Below, piece by piece: positions 47,871 through 57,182 of a stretch of DNA of 64,000 nt. The stretch spans positions 27,938 to 91,937 of the forward strand of contig JARLJJ010000112.1 in the NCBI GenBank assembly GCA_031291275.1. Reading direction: 5' to 3'. Made by a program: the position numbers and the translations under genes. Positions within the stretch are counted from its first letter, which is position 1, and the number at the start of each line of letters is the position of its first letter. This stretch comes from Formivibrio sp. (GTDB lineage Bacteria; Pseudomonadota; Gammaproteobacteria; Burkholderiales; Chitinibacteraceae). Under the pieces are notes generated by a model. It had not been told where the DNA came from and ran no database searches. It saw nothing but the letters and a program-made list of their open reading frames with translations.

Positions 47871-49527
47871 GATTTGGCTCCTTGGCATAAACACGGGTTT
47901 TGAATGGTTCAATGCCGATGCGATCCAGCACATCAAGAAACAATTCGCCCCCTTGGCGATGCTCCACAAACACACCAATTATCTTTTCGATCACAGCAGG
48001 TACTTCTTCTTGTGCAAATGAAGGGCCAATCACTTTGCCAATTCGAGCATTGCGACCCTGCCGGCCACCGATCGCCACCTGGTACCACTCGGACCCATTT
48101 TTATCGACACCAAGAATACCGATATGTCCGACATGGTGGTGCCCACAGGAATTCATGCAGCCTGAAATATTTAGATCGATTTCACCCAGGTCAAACAGGT
48201 AATCCAGATCATCAAACAGTTTCTGGATACTCTCAGCAATCGGGATTGACTTGGCATTGGCCAGCGAGCAGAAATCCCCGCCCGGGCAACAAATGATATC
48301 CGTGATCAAACCAATATTCGGCGTGGCAAAGCCCAGTTTCTTGGCCGCATCCCAGACAGCCGGCAGATCAGACTGCTTAACATCGGCCAAGATCAAATTT
48401 TGCTCATGCGAAACGCGGATTTCACCAAAGCTATATTGCTCCGCCAAATCTGCTACGCCTTCCATTTGCTCGGCAGTAGCGTCGCCCGGCGGCACACCGG
48501 TCGGCTTCAGCGACAAGGTAACGGCGGCATAACCCGGCACCTTGTGGCCGAATACATTGCGTTCGACCCAGCGGGAAAAAGCCTTGTTTTCACGTTTCAG
48601 CGCGAGGAAAGCGGCATCGTCCCCGGCCAAATTCTCGTACAGTGGCGGGACAAAAAAGGCAGCAATACGGTCAATTTCAGCCTGGGTGAGTGTTAATTCG
48701 CCATCTTTCAGGAAAGCCCATTCCTGGGCAACTTTGGCGGCAAACACTTCAACACCCAAGGCCTTAACCAAAATCTTGATTCGGGCTTTGTATTTGTTGT
48801 CTCGTCGACCATAGCGGTTGTAAACACGCAGAACCGCCTCAAGATAGGAAAGGAGATGTTCTTTCGGCAGGAATTCGTTGGTCAATTCACCAATAATGGG
48901 TGTGCGGCCCATCCCGCCACCCACAAACACTTTAAAGCCGACTTCACCATTGCGCTCAACCACCTCCAACCCGACATCGTGCATCAGAATTGCGGCACGG
49001 TCTTCACGCGCTCCGTTAACAGCGATTTTGAATTTGCGCGGCAAATGCGCAAATTCCGGGTGGAAAGACGACCATTGGCGGATAATCTCGCACCACAGGC
49101 GCGGATCGATGATTTCATCGTGCGCCACACCAGCAAACTGGTCCGTCGTGGTATTGCGAATACAGTTACCGGAAGTCTGAATGGCATGCATCTCGACCTT
49201 AGACAACTCAGCCAGAATTTGTGGCACATTCTCCAGCGCGGGCCAGTTGAACTGGATATTCTGCCGAGTGCTGAAATGACCATAACCACGGTCGTACTTG
49301 CGTGCAATCATGGCCAAGGTGCGCAGTTGTCTGCTAGAAAGCAGGCCATAAGGAACCGCGATACGCAGCATAGGCGCATGCCGCTGGATATAGAGGCCGT
49401 TTTGCAAGCGAAGTGGCCGAAATTGATCCTCGGTCAATTCACCAGCCAGATAGCGGCGAGTTTGATCACGGAATTGCGCTACGCGCTGATCCACGATTTT
49501 CTGGTCAAATTCATCGTAGCGATACAT
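47863..49527 (-). CDS. cysI: Assimilatory sulfite (or nitrite) reductase hemoprotein
   Basis: A 554-aa siroheme and 4Fe-4S enzyme. Two ferredoxin-like half domains (LRIAVPYGLLSSRQLRTLAMIARKYDRGYGHFSTRQNIQFNWP and its repeat) are followed by the cofactor motifs CPGGDFC and GCMNSCGHHH that hold the cluster and siroheme. It reduces sulfite to sulfide. The nitrite reductase branch cannot be excluded by sequence alone, but DUF934 next to it favours sulfite. The ATG at 49527 has an AGG ribosome site; a TTG six codons upstream is less likely. No flavoprotein subunit is encoded beside it. Confidence 0.9.
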   Translation of the reverse strand: MYRYDEFDQKIVDQRVAQFRDQTRRYLAGELTEDQFRPLRLQNGLYIQRHAPMLRIAVPYGLLSSRQLRTLAMIARKYDRGYGHFSTRQNIQFNWPALENVPQILAELSKVEMHAIQTSGNCIRNTTTDQFAGVAHDEIIDPRLWCEIIRQWSSFHPEFAHLPRKFKIAVNGAREDRAAILMHDVGLEVVERNGEVGFKVFVGGGMGRTPIIGELTNEFLPKEHLLSYLEAVLRVYNRYGRRDNKYKARIKILVKALGVEVFAAKVAQEWAFLKDGELTLTQAEIDRIAAFFVPPLYENLAGDDAAFLALKRENKAFSRWVERNVFGHKVPGYAAVTLSLKPTGVPPGDATAEQMEGVADLAEQYSFGEIRVSHEQNLILADVKQSDLPAVWDAAKKLGFATPNIGLITDIICCPGGDFCSLANAKSIPIAESIQKLFDDLDYLFDLGEIDLNISGCMNSCGHHHVGHIGILGVDKNGSEWYQVAIGGRQGRNARIGKVIGPSFAQEEVPAVIEKIIGVFVEHRQGGELFLDVLDRIGIEPFKTRVYAKEPNHG

Positions 49528-49667
49528 GAGCCTGTCATCTTGCAAGTGAGAATTGCTGGCAACTATACCAGCAAATCTTTAGACAAAGAAAAACCGTATT
49601 CATCTATCTTTAGTAAAATTTTGACATAACACGATTGCCCCCTATACCCAACAAGACCACTGAAAAC

Positions 49668-52310
49668 ATGAGCCAAAATCGCCATCTCATCCAGCGTCTG
49701 GATTACACCCAGCCCGTTTTTCTGATTGACCGGATCGACCTGACTTTCGAGCTGGATGAAAGTGTCACCCGCATCACTTCACGATTGGTTGTACAGCGCA
49801 ACCCCAAATCGACGGATACAACAGGACCTCTTGTTCTGAACGGTGAAGATCTGACCCTTGAGTCGATCAAGCTCGATGGCGCGCTACTATCTCCTGCTCA
49901 CTTTGAATTAACCCCTGATTCACTGAGTCTTCCCGGCATTGAAAACGTTGCCATTCTGGACATCGTGACCCGGCTCGATCCCTCGACCAATACTCGTCTG
50001 ATGGGACTGTACCTCTCCAATGGCAATTTCTTTACCCAATGCGAGGCGGAAGGATTTCGACGCATCACCTACTACCTCGACCGTCCCGATGTCATGGCAC
50101 GTTTTACCACCACCATCATTGCCGACAAGACTCGCTTCCCGGTGCTGCTTTCCAACGGTAACCGTGTCAGCGAAGGGCTGATGGATCGCAATCGCCACTG
50201 GGTAAAGTGGGTTGATCCGTTCCGCAAGCCCAGCTACCTCTTTGCCCTGGTTGCGGGCAAGCTGGTGTCATTGGCAGGCCAACACGTCACGCCAAACGGC
50301 AGAAGCGTCAATATCGAAATTTACGTGGAACCAGGCAATCTCGATAAATGTCACCATGCTCTGGCTGCCGCGCAAAAAGCCATGCGTTGGGATGAAGAGC
50401 GCTTTGGGCTGGAATACGACCTGGATGCCTATTTGATTGTGGCCACTTCCGATTTCAACTTCGGCGCCATGGAGAATAAGGGCCTGAATATCTTCAACAC
50501 CAAATTCGTACTGGCCAAACCGGAAACGGCAACGGATGCCAACTTTGATGGCATCGATTCGGTGGTTGCGCACGAATACTTCCACAACTGGACGGGCAAC
50601 CGCGTCACCTGCCGCGATTGGTTCCAGCTTTCTCTGAAAGAAGGTCTGACTGTTTACCGTGACCAGGAATTTTCCAGCGATCTGGGCAGCCGTGCAGTAC
50701 AACGCATTCAAAACGTGCGCCATCTACGCGAAATGCAATTCGCAGAGGACGCCGGCCCGCAAGCCCACCCGGTGCGGCCTGATAGTTATATCGAAATCAA
50801 CAATTTTTATACGATGACTGTCTATGAGAAAGGCGCGGAAGTCGTACGCATGCTGGCGACCCTGCTCGGTCGCGAGGGTTTTCGCAAAGGGATCGATCTT
50901 TATTTCCGCCGCCATGATGGACAGGCCGTCACCTGCGATGACTTTGTCGCCGCCATGGCGGATGCCAATAGCACGGACCTGACACAGTTCAAACGATGGT
51001 ATAGCCAGGCAGGCACTCCTCAGCTAGCGGTTGTCAGCAGCTATGACAAGGCCGCGCAAACCTTCACCCTGACGGTGAGCCAATCGTGCCCGGCAACACC
51101 CGGCCAAACCGACAAGCTCCCCCTGCATATTCCTTTTGCAATAGGATTGATCGACCGGCGCGGCAACGATCTAGCACTGCAACTCGAGGGCGAAGCAGAA
51201 GCTGGGCCGTCCACTCGGATACTGGAATTGCGCGAAGTAACTCAGCAATTCACCTTCATCAACGTGCCATGTCACCCAACCCCTTCACTGCTGCGTGATT
51301 TTTCCGCACCAGTACAGCTTGAATATACCTTCAGCCCGGATGATCTGGCATTCCTGATGGCGCACGATGCAGATGCATTCAACCGCTGGGAAGCAGCCAA
51401 TACCTATACCTCAAAACTCCTGATCGCGCTTTACGATGCCAAGGATCAGACTGGTCAACCAAGCGCACCGGTCGAATTCATCAACGCATTGCGCAGCCTG
51501 TTCCATCAGGAAGGACTGGATCCAGCACTGGTTGCATTGATGCTCGAACTTCCTTCCGAACGCACCTTGCTGGAAGCGCTAAACGCAGTGGACCCCACTC
51601 GACTGCAATTCATTTGCCAGTGCGTACGTCAGCAAATTGCGCGTGAATTGCGCCAAGAGCTGCTCAGTACTTATACGCGCTTGAATACGGGTGCCGCCTA
51701 TCGCTATGACGCAGCGGAAGTCGCCAAACGCAGTCTCAAGAATATCTGTCTGGATTATCTGGCCGAACTCGACGAAGCCATGATCAGCGAAATGCTGACC
51801 AAGCAGTTCGCTCAAGCCGACAATATGACCGACCGGCTAGCCGCACTCAAAGCAATGGTCAACCGCGATGGCGGCGAAACTCAATTGGCTGAATTTGCAG
51901 CACAGTGGCGGGACGATGCCCTGGTCATGGACAAATGGTTCAATCTGCAAGCTTTGAGCCGTCGCCCCGGCGCACTGTCGCGCGTACAGCGACTTACCGA
52001 ACATCCGGCGTTCTCGATCAAAAATCCCAACAAGGTAATTTCGCTGATCGGAGCGTTCTGCCAGCAGAATCTTGCCCATTTCCACGCCCCTGATGGCTAT
52101 GGCTATGCTTTTGCCGCCGACCGGGTCATCGAAATAGACAAACTCAACCCGCAACTTGCCGCCCGATTGGCCGCCAGTTTCAACCGCTGGCCGCGCATGG
52201 AACCCAAGCGCCAAGCCATGATGCGAGCAGAGCTGGAACGGATATGCAACACGGAAAACTTATCCGCCGGTACTTACGAGATTGTGAGCAAAGCATTGCA
52301 AGCTCAATAA
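49668..52310 (+). CDS. pepN: Aminopeptidase N
   Basis: An 880-aa M1 metalloprotease. GAMENKG for substrate N-terminus recognition precedes the zinc site HEYFH (residues 302-306) with Glu325 as third ligand (HExxH-x18-E). The length equals E. coli PepN (870 aa). It removes N-terminal residues from peptides in the cytoplasm. The ATG at 49668 was preferred to an upstream TTG because family sequences start there. Its last codons are followed by the trpE promoter region. Confidence 0.96.
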   Translation: MSQNRHLIQRLDYTQPVFLIDRIDLTFELDESVTRITSRLVVQRNPKSTDTTGPLVLNGEDLTLESIKLDGALLSPAHFELTPDSLSLPGIENVAILDIVTRLDPSTNTRLMGLYLSNGNFFTQCEAEGFRRITYYLDRPDVMARFTTTIIADKTRFPVLLSNGNRVSEGLMDRNRHWVKWVDPFRKPSYLFALVAGKLVSLAGQHVTPNGRSVNIEIYVEPGNLDKCHHALAAAQKAMRWDEERFGLEYDLDAYLIVATSDFNFGAMENKGLNIFNTKFVLAKPETATDANFDGIDSVVAHEYFHNWTGNRVTCRDWFQLSLKEGLTVYRDQEFSSDLGSRAVQRIQNVRHLREMQFAEDAGPQAHPVRPDSYIEINNFYTMTVYEKGAEVVRMLATLLGREGFRKGIDLYFRRHDGQAVTCDDFVAAMADANSTDLTQFKRWYSQAGTPQLAVVSSYDKAAQTFTLTVSQSCPATPGQTDKLPLHIPFAIGLIDRRGNDLALQLEGEAEAGPSTRILELREVTQQFTFINVPCHPTPSLLRDFSAPVQLEYTFSPDDLAFLMAHDADAFNRWEAANTYTSKLLIALYDAKDQTGQPSAPVEFINALRSLFHQEGLDPALVALMLELPSERTLLEALNAVDPTRLQFICQCVRQQIARELRQELLSTYTRLNTGAAYRYDAAEVAKRSLKNICLDYLAELDEAMISEMLTKQFAQADNMTDRLAALKAMVNRDGGETQLAEFAAQWRDDALVMDKWFNLQALSRRPGALSRVQRLTEHPAFSIKNPNKVISLIGAFCQQNLAHFHAPDGYGYAFAADRVIEIDKLNPQLAARLAASFNRWPRMEPKRQAMMRAELERICNTENLSAGTYEIVSKALQAQ

Positions 52311-52327
52311 GTTGCCAGGGAAAGACG

Positions 52328-52357
52328 TTGACGCACTGCGAAAAAATCCGCGAAAAT
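52328..52357 (+). promoter_or_regulatory. Candidate sigma-70 promoter of the trp leader
   Basis: TTGACG (52328-52333), 18 nt, and GAAAAT (52352-52357) form a plausible promoter 38 bp before the leader peptide ATG. The -10 is only fair. Confidence 0.45.
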
Positions 52358-52394
52358 AGGCCGCAAAATTCAACTTTCAGGGTAGTCCTGCATC

Positions 52395-52448
52395 ATGGCA
52401 TTTCACTCCAGACCAATGTGGCTCGAATGGCGATGGCGTCGCACGTAA
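52395..52448 (+). CDS. trpL: TrpL, putative tryptophan-rich leader peptide
   Basis: A 17-codon open frame, MAFHSRPMWLEWRWRRT, has three Trp codons within six residues (positions 9, 12 and 14), followed by TAA. Trp is normally about one residue in a hundred, so this density immediately upstream of trpE is strong evidence of a trp attenuator leader peptide. AGGG lies about 12 nt upstream; the internal ATG at 52416 could also start it. Confidence 0.75.
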   Translation: MAFHSRPMWLEWRWRRT

Positions 52449-52468
52449 CCGCGTACCTGCGCCTTTTT
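52440..52468 (+). terminator. Trp attenuator hairpin
   Basis: CGCACGTA (52440-52447) pairs with TACCTGCG (52454-52461) with a single C-C mismatch and a 6-nt loop, followed by CC and five T (52464-52468). The leader peptide stop codon lies in the 5' arm. A ribosome stalled on the Trp codons would cover this arm and prevent termination. Confidence 0.6.
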
Positions 52469-52499
52469 GCCGCCAACCAATTTGTTTCGGAGATTAGAA

Positions 52500-53969
52500 A
52501 TGCTTACCCGCGCTGAATTTGCGGCCCTCGCTGCCGAGGGCTACAACCGTATTCCCCTTATCCTTGAACTGTTTGCGGATCTGGATACGCCGCTTTCGGT
52601 TTATCTGAAGCTTGCCAACCGGCCCTATTCTTACCTGCTGGAATCCGTTGTTGGCGGCGAGCGTTTCGGTCGCTACTCCTTCATTGGCTTGCCGGCGCGC
52701 ACCCGTATCGTCGTCAAGGGGCGAATTACCGAAGTAATCACTGATGACCATGTTGTCGAGCGCCATGAAGGCAATCCGCTCGATTTCATCGCCCAATACC
52801 AGAAACAATTCAAGGCACCGCACCAGGCCAGCCTGCCACGTTTTCTCGGCGGACTGGTCGGTTATTTCGGCTACGAAACCATCCGTTTTATTGAAAAAAA
52901 ACTGGCTGAATGTCCAAAACCCGATGTCATCGGTGCGCCGGATATCCAACTGTTGCTCTCACAAGAACTGGCCGTCGTCGATAATCTCTCTGGAAAACTG
53001 TATCTGGTCGTGTATGCCGACCCAAGCGAAGACAACGCCTATACGCGCGCCGAAGAGCGGCTGCTCGAATTGCGCATGAAACTGCGTGAGCCTGTGCAAT
53101 TGCCATTGTCGAAACCAGCGCCAGCGATCTCGACAGCCACTTCCGAATTCGGCCAGGAGGGTTTTAAAGCAGCCGTGGTCAAAGCCAAGGAGTACATCAC
53201 TGACGGCGACATCATGCAGGTGGTGCTTTCGCAGCGCATGAGCGCGCCATTTGCCGAATCTCCGCTGGCGCTGTACCGCTCGCTACGCTCGATCAATCCT
53301 TCGCCATACATGTTCTTCTATGATTTTGGCGATTTCCATATCGTGGGTGCCTCACCTGAAATTTTGGCCCGATTGGAAGGCGACACCATCACCGTACGCC
53401 CGATTGCCGGTACGCGCCCGCGCGGCAAAACCCGCGAAGAAGACTTGGCGCTGGCGGAAGAACTGCTGGCCGATCCGAAAGAAATCGCCGAGCACGTAAT
53501 GCTGATCGACCTGGGCCGTAACGATGCCGGTCGTGTGGCTCAGACCGGTAGCGTGAAACTCATCGACAAGATGGTAATTGAACGCTACTCGCATGTGATG
53601 CACATCGTTTCCAGCGTTGAAGGCAAGATCAAACCCGGCATGGGCGCGATGGACGTGCTAAAAGCCACCTTCCCGGCCGGTACTGTCTCCGGGGCCGCCA
53701 AGGTGCGCGCCATGGAAATCATCGATGAACTCGAACCCACCAAGCGCGGCATCTACGCGGGAGCGGTCGGTTATCTCGGCTTCAATGGTGATATGGATGT
53801 GGCGATTGCGCTGCGCACTGCCGTCGTCAAGGATCAAACGCTCTACATGCAAGCCGGTGCCGGCATCGTTGCCGATTCAGTGCCAGAAAGCGAATGGTTG
53901 GAAACGCTCAACAAGGCACGTGCTGTACTTCGCGCAGCGGAGCAAGTTCAACGCGGACTGGATGCCTAA
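52500..53969 (+). CDS. trpE: Anthranilate synthase component I
   Basis: A 489-aa chorismate-using enzyme. The N-terminal regulatory region carries [18 protein letters not shown], whose LLES element binds feedback-inhibiting Trp. The C-terminal catalytic domain shows [26 protein letters not shown] [32 protein letters not shown] and [19 protein letters not shown]. It makes anthranilate with TrpG. trpG, trpD and trpC, which usually follow in Betaproteobacteria, are absent here. GGAG lies 8 nt before the ATG at 52500; an in-frame TTG upstream falls in the attenuator. Confidence 0.96.
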   Translation: MLTRAEFAALAAEGYNRIPLILELFADLDTPLSVYLKLANRPYSYLLESVVGGERFGRYSFIGLPARTRIVVKGRITEVITDDHVVERHEGNPLDFIAQYQKQFKAPHQASLPRFLGGLVGYFGYETIRFIEKKLAECPKPDVIGAPDIQLLLSQELAVVDNLSGKLYLVVYADPSEDNAYTRAEERLLELRMKLREPVQLPLSKPAPAISTATSEFGQEGFKAAVVKAKEYITDGDIMQVVLSQRMSAPFAESPLALYRSLRSINPSPYMFFYDFGDFHIVGASPEILARLEGDTITVRPIAGTRPRGKTREEDLALAEELLADPKEIAEHVMLIDLGRNDAGRVAQTGSVKLIDKMVIERYSHVMHIVSSVEGKIKPGMGAMDVLKATFPAGTVSGAAKVRAMEIIDELEPTKRGIYAGAVGYLGFNGDMDVAIALRTAVVKDQTLYMQAGAGIVADSVPESEWLETLNKARAVLRAAEQVQRGLDA

Positions 53970-54027
53970 GGCATTCCGTTCCCCGCTTGAAACCTAGCGC
54001 CCAGCCTTGCGGATATATGAGGTTACC

Positions 54028-54058
54028 GTGTCGGTAAAGCGCACCGCTTTATCGACAC
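54028..54058. repeat. Fourteen-bp hairpin downstream of trpE
   Basis: GTGTCGGTAAAGCG pairs with CGCTTTATCGACAC through one G-T pair around a CAC loop. There is no T tract on the plus side. It could be the 3' end of the trpE message or a protein site. Confidence 0.5.
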
Positions 54059-54144
54059 AGCGCACAAGCACCATGGGTAAGCGCATTGTCCGGTTATATC
54101 TTGCAACACTTTCCCCGTCTTCCCACTGCGATGTCCGAGGCTGG

Positions 54145-54185
54145 AACAGGTGCTCTGGTTTATAACCATTGAGCTACACCAACTA
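54145..54185 (-). pseudogene. Decayed tRNA-Gly-like fragment
   Basis: On the minus strand GGTGTAGCTCAATGGT followed by eight extra bases and AGAGCAC is the 5' portion and D-arm of a tRNA of glycine type (typical start GCGGGTGTAGCTCAATGGTAG). No anticodon stem, T arm or acceptor 3' side follows. It is therefore a relic or a chance look-alike. Confidence 0.35.
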
Positions 54186-54461
54186 CTCCACGCAAAAACA
54201 TCGTTTACACCTTGACCAAAGGTATCCCATCTCAACGATTTCCCGTCTTTGGAATAGTGCAAAATATGGACACTATGCTCTACAGTAAAGAATTCGTTGC
54301 AGGCTGCAAACTTCCCTCCCCAGTGTCATTGCAAGCGATCTGCAGCCTCACGTGCAAAACCCGGTAAGATTCCAGTAGTCCGGCATGGAGAGGTGAATGG
54401 AAAACCCCATCTTCCAACGTAAACCCAATCGCGCAGCGATGTGCGTTTTAGGATTTTATTG

Positions 54462-55076
54462 ATGCTTAGCGTTGCAGGCCTGACTTGTGTGCGCGGTGAC
54501 CGCTGCCTGTTTTCCGACCTGGAATTCGTCCTGAATGCAAGCGAGTGGTTGCAGGTGGACGGGGAAAATGGTGCGGGGAAAACGAGCCTGCTGCGCATTG
54601 TTGTTGGCCTCCTGCCTCCCACCGAAGGAGAAATCCGCTGGAATAACCAACGGGTACGGGAGAACCGGGATGAATTCAACGGCAATCTGCTCTATCTGGG
54701 CCATGCCGCGGCCATCAAGGAAGAACTCACCACCATGGAGAATCTGCGGATGAACGCGGCTATCGCAGGCCAACATGTGACGGAAGTCGATGCGCTAAAG
54801 GCGTTGCAGCAGATAGGACTGAAAGGCAGAGAAAAACTGCCGGCACGCTTCCTTTCCCAAGGCCAAAAACATCTCGTCGCCTTGGCCCGACTGTTGGTGA
54901 GTCCTGCCCTGCTATGGGTGCTGGACGAACCTTTCGTTGCGCTGGATGCCACGGCGGTGAAAATGCTTTGCGGCCTCATCGGCAAACACCTTGACCAGGG
55001 CGGCATGGTTTTGTACACCAGCCACCAAGCCGTCGCCCTGCCCGCACCGGGTCGCACCTTGAAGTTGACTGCATGA
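54462..55076 (+). CDS. ccmA: CcmA, heme exporter ATP-binding protein
   Basis: A 204-aa ABC ATPase. Walker A GENGAGKT is at 34-41, a signature variant LSQGQ (instead of LSGGQ) near 133, and Walker B WVLDEP near 153. CcmA with CcmB and CcmC supplies the ATP-dependent release of holo-CcmE. AGGA stands 9 nt before the ATG. It is the first gene of the ccmABCDEFGHI cluster; each gene overlaps or nearly touches the next. Confidence 0.94.
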   Translation: MLSVAGLTCVRGDRCLFSDLEFVLNASEWLQVDGENGAGKTSLLRIVVGLLPPTEGEIRWNNQRVRENRDEFNGNLLYLGHAAAIKEELTTMENLRMNAAIAGQHVTEVDALKALQQIGLKGREKLPARFLSQGQKHLVALARLLVSPALLWVLDEPFVALDATAVKMLCGLIGKHLDQGGMVLYTSHQAVALPAPGRTLKLTA

Positions 55077-55738
55077 ACGCCTTCATTGCCATCGTAGGCA
55101 GAGAGCTATTGCTGGCTGCGCGCCGCAAGAGCGAGGTGCTGACAGTCCTGTTCTTCTTCATGATCGTGGTCAGCCTGTTTCCCTTGGGCATTGGCCCGGA
55201 GGCATATGTGCTGCGACACATCGCTCCTGGTGTGTTGTGGGTGGCGGCGCTGCTGGCAACCATGCTGTCCCTGAACCGATTGTTCACCTTCGACTACCTG
55301 GATGGCACGCTGGAACAAATGGCACTATCGAGTACCCCCCTGCCTCTGCTGGTGGTCGGCAAGACGCTGGCCCACTGGCTGGTCTCCGGCCTGCCACTGG
55401 TACTACTGTCGCCAGTACTCGGTATCCAGTTCGACTTGTCCGCCCGGACACTGGGGGTGTTGATGATCTCGCTACTGTTAGGCACGCCGCTGCTATCGCT
55501 GATTGGTGCCATCGGCGCAGCGTTGACACTGGGGGTACGCGGCGGAGGCATGCTGCTGTCACTGCTGGTGTTGCCGCTATATGTGCCAACGCTGATTTTC
55601 GGCGCAGGCGCGGTGGAAGCAGATATTTCCGGTATCGGCGCAGGCGGCCACCTCTCTCTGCTGGCCGCGTTGCTGGTGCTGGCGCTGTTTTTCGCGCCTT
55701 GGGCGGCAACCGCAGCCCTGCGCATTGCCCTTGAATGA
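55073..55738 (+). CDS. ccmB: CcmB, heme exporter permease
   Basis: A 221-aa inner-membrane protein with six predicted helices. It contains the family segments VLFFFMIVVSLFPLGIGPE and GLPLVLLSPVLGIQ. It overlaps ccmA by four bases. CcmB forms a transporter-like complex with CcmA that drives heme chaperoning. It ends 19 bp before ccmC. Confidence 0.93.
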   Translation: MNAFIAIVGRELLLAARRKSEVLTVLFFFMIVVSLFPLGIGPEAYVLRHIAPGVLWVAALLATMLSLNRLFTFDYLDGTLEQMALSSTPLPLLVVGKTLAHWLVSGLPLVLLSPVLGIQFDLSARTLGVLMISLLLGTPLLSLIGAIGAALTLGVRGGGMLLSLLVLPLYVPTLIFGAGAVEADISGIGAGGHLSLLAALLVLALFFAPWAATAALRIALE

Positions 55739-55757
55739 TTTTTCCGGATAAAGCAGC

Positions 55758-56504
55758 GTGACGAATCGTCTTTTCAACTGGTTCAAATTCGCCTCCCCGC
55801 AGCGGTTCTACCCGCTGGCAGGAAAACTCTGGCCCCTGTTCGCCCTGCTGTCTGTGGCATTCGGGCTAGCCGGGCTGTGGATGGGTCTGTTCGTGGCGCC
55901 AATTGATGCCCAGCAAGGACAAGGCTACCGCATCATCTTCGTGCATGTGCCAGCCTCCTGGATGGCCATGTTCATCTACTGCGTCATGGCTTTCTGGGCC
56001 GCCATCGGCCTGGTCTTCAACACCCGACTGTCCGGCATGATGAGCGCGGCTTTGGCACCGACCGGCGCCAGGTTCGCCTTCCTCGCCCTTTGGACCGGCG
56101 CGCTGTGGGGCAAACCGATGTGGGGCACATGGTGGGTGTGGGATGCCCGGCTGACATCGTCCCTTATGCTGTTTTTTCTTTACCTCGGATTCCTGGCGCT
56201 GACCACCGCCATCGACGACCCGCGCCGTGCCGACCGAGCCGGTGCCGTGTTGACCTTGGTGGGCGTGGTGAATGTACCCATCATCTATTTCTCGGTCACG
56301 TGGTGGAATACCCTGCATCAGGGAGCCTCCATATCCACCAAGGGCTCCAGCATGGCCGTCACCATGCTGTGGGGCATGCTGCTCATGGCCTTGTGCTTCT
56401 GGATGTACTCCATCGCAATGGCACTCTACCGGGTGCGAACCATCATCCTGGAGCGGGAACGGCACACCACTTGGGTCAGGAACTTGCAGGAGATAAAAGC
56501 ATGA
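55758..56504 (+). CDS. ccmC: CcmC, heme-handling protein
   Basis: A 248-aa inner-membrane protein with six helices. The periplasmic WWD motif that binds heme is present (WGTWWVWDARLTSSLMLF, near 128), as are histidines in FVHVPASWM and WWNTLHQGASI. It delivers heme to CcmE. The start is GTG at 55758. It overlaps ccmD by four bases. Confidence 0.95.
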   Translation: MTNRLFNWFKFASPQRFYPLAGKLWPLFALLSVAFGLAGLWMGLFVAPIDAQQGQGYRIIFVHVPASWMAMFIYCVMAFWAAIGLVFNTRLSGMMSAALAPTGARFAFLALWTGALWGKPMWGTWWVWDARLTSSLMLFFLYLGFLALTTAIDDPRRADRAGAVLTLVGVVNVPIIYFSVTWWNTLHQGASISTKGSSMAVTMLWGMLLMALCFWMYSIAMALYRVRTIILERERHTTWVRNLQEIKA

Positions 56505-56704
56505 CTTGGCAGAGCCCGGCAGAATTTTTCGCCATGGGAGGTTATGGTTTCTATGTATGGGGCAGTTTCGGCTTGACCGCTCTGTGCATACTGATTGAGC
56601 CCCTGATGGCACGCCATCGCCACCAGGAGATACTTCAAGAACTGCGTCGCGAAGTCGCAGCGGATATGGAAGACGAAAAACCGGCGGCTACCCTAAACGA
56701 CTGA
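56501..56704 (+). CDS. ccmD: CcmD, heme exporter small subunit
   Basis: A 67-aa protein with a single membrane helix (about 17-37, VWGSFGLTALCILIEPLM) after the conserved FFAMGGYGFYVWGS. A short charged cytoplasmic tail follows (HRHQEILQELRREV). CcmD helps CcmE release from CcmABC. AGGAGA is 9 nt before the ATG, and the start overlaps the ccmC stop. The length is typical. Confidence 0.92.
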   Translation: MTWQSPAEFFAMGGYGFYVWGSFGLTALCILIEPLMARHRHQEILQELRREVAADMEDEKPAATLND

Positions 56705-56725
56705 ACCGACTTCGGAATCCGTGCC

Positions 56726-57163
56726 ATGAAAGCCCGTCACAAACGCTTCGCCATCATCATCGGCGCCCTGGCCACCTTGGGTGCTGCAACCTTTTTCGTC
56801 CTTAAGGCACTGGACAGCAACATTTCCCTCTACATCACGCCCACCGAAGTCGCTCAAGGCAAAGCGCCAAAGGGCAAGTCATTCAGCATCGGCGGCCTGG
56901 TCAAACCTGCCAGCCTGGATCGGCGAGACATCACTGCCCACTTCGTGATTACCGACACAGTCCAGGAGATCCCCGTCAGTTATACGGGCATCCTGCCTGA
57001 CTTGTTCAAGGAAGGGAAAGGCGTGGTCGCGCAGGGTAAGCTGGGCGCGGACGGAATATTCATCGCCAGCACAGTCCTGGCCAAGCATGACGAAAACTAC
57101 ATGCCGCCGCCGGCCAAGGCCGCCGTAGACAAGGCGCAAAGCACCGCCAAAACCCAGAAATGA
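56726..57163 (+). CDS. ccmE: CcmE, periplasmic heme chaperone
   Basis: A 145-aa protein with an N-terminal anchor (about 8-26) and an OB-fold. The heme-binding His121 is in KHDENYMPP, followed by a Lys/Ala-rich tail. It carries heme covalently from CcmC to CcmF. It matches the family in length and motif. Confidence 0.96.
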   Translation: MKARHKRFAIIIGALATLGAATFFVLKALDSNISLYITPTEVAQGKAPKGKSFSIGGLVKPASLDRRDITAHFVITDTVQEIPVSYTGILPDLFKEGKGVVAQGKLGADGIFIASTVLAKHDENYMPPPAKAAVDKAQSTAKTQK

Positions 57164-57182
57164 TGATTCTTGAGGCTGCTGC

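Larger units (their letters stand above)
53970..54461. other. Gene-free 492-bp stretch with hairpin and tRNA-like fragment
   Basis: No coding frame is convincing. A very strong hairpin (54028-54058) and a fragment resembling the 5' half of a tRNA-Gly (54145-54185) are described separately. The final 100 bp would hold the ccmA promoter, but no box could be recognised. Confidence 0.6.

Noticed and set aside
54080..54200. A complete tRNA in the trpE-ccmA gap
   Set aside because: Only the 5' part and D-arm fit; no anticodon stem, T arm or 3' acceptor could be drawn, so only a relic is reported.
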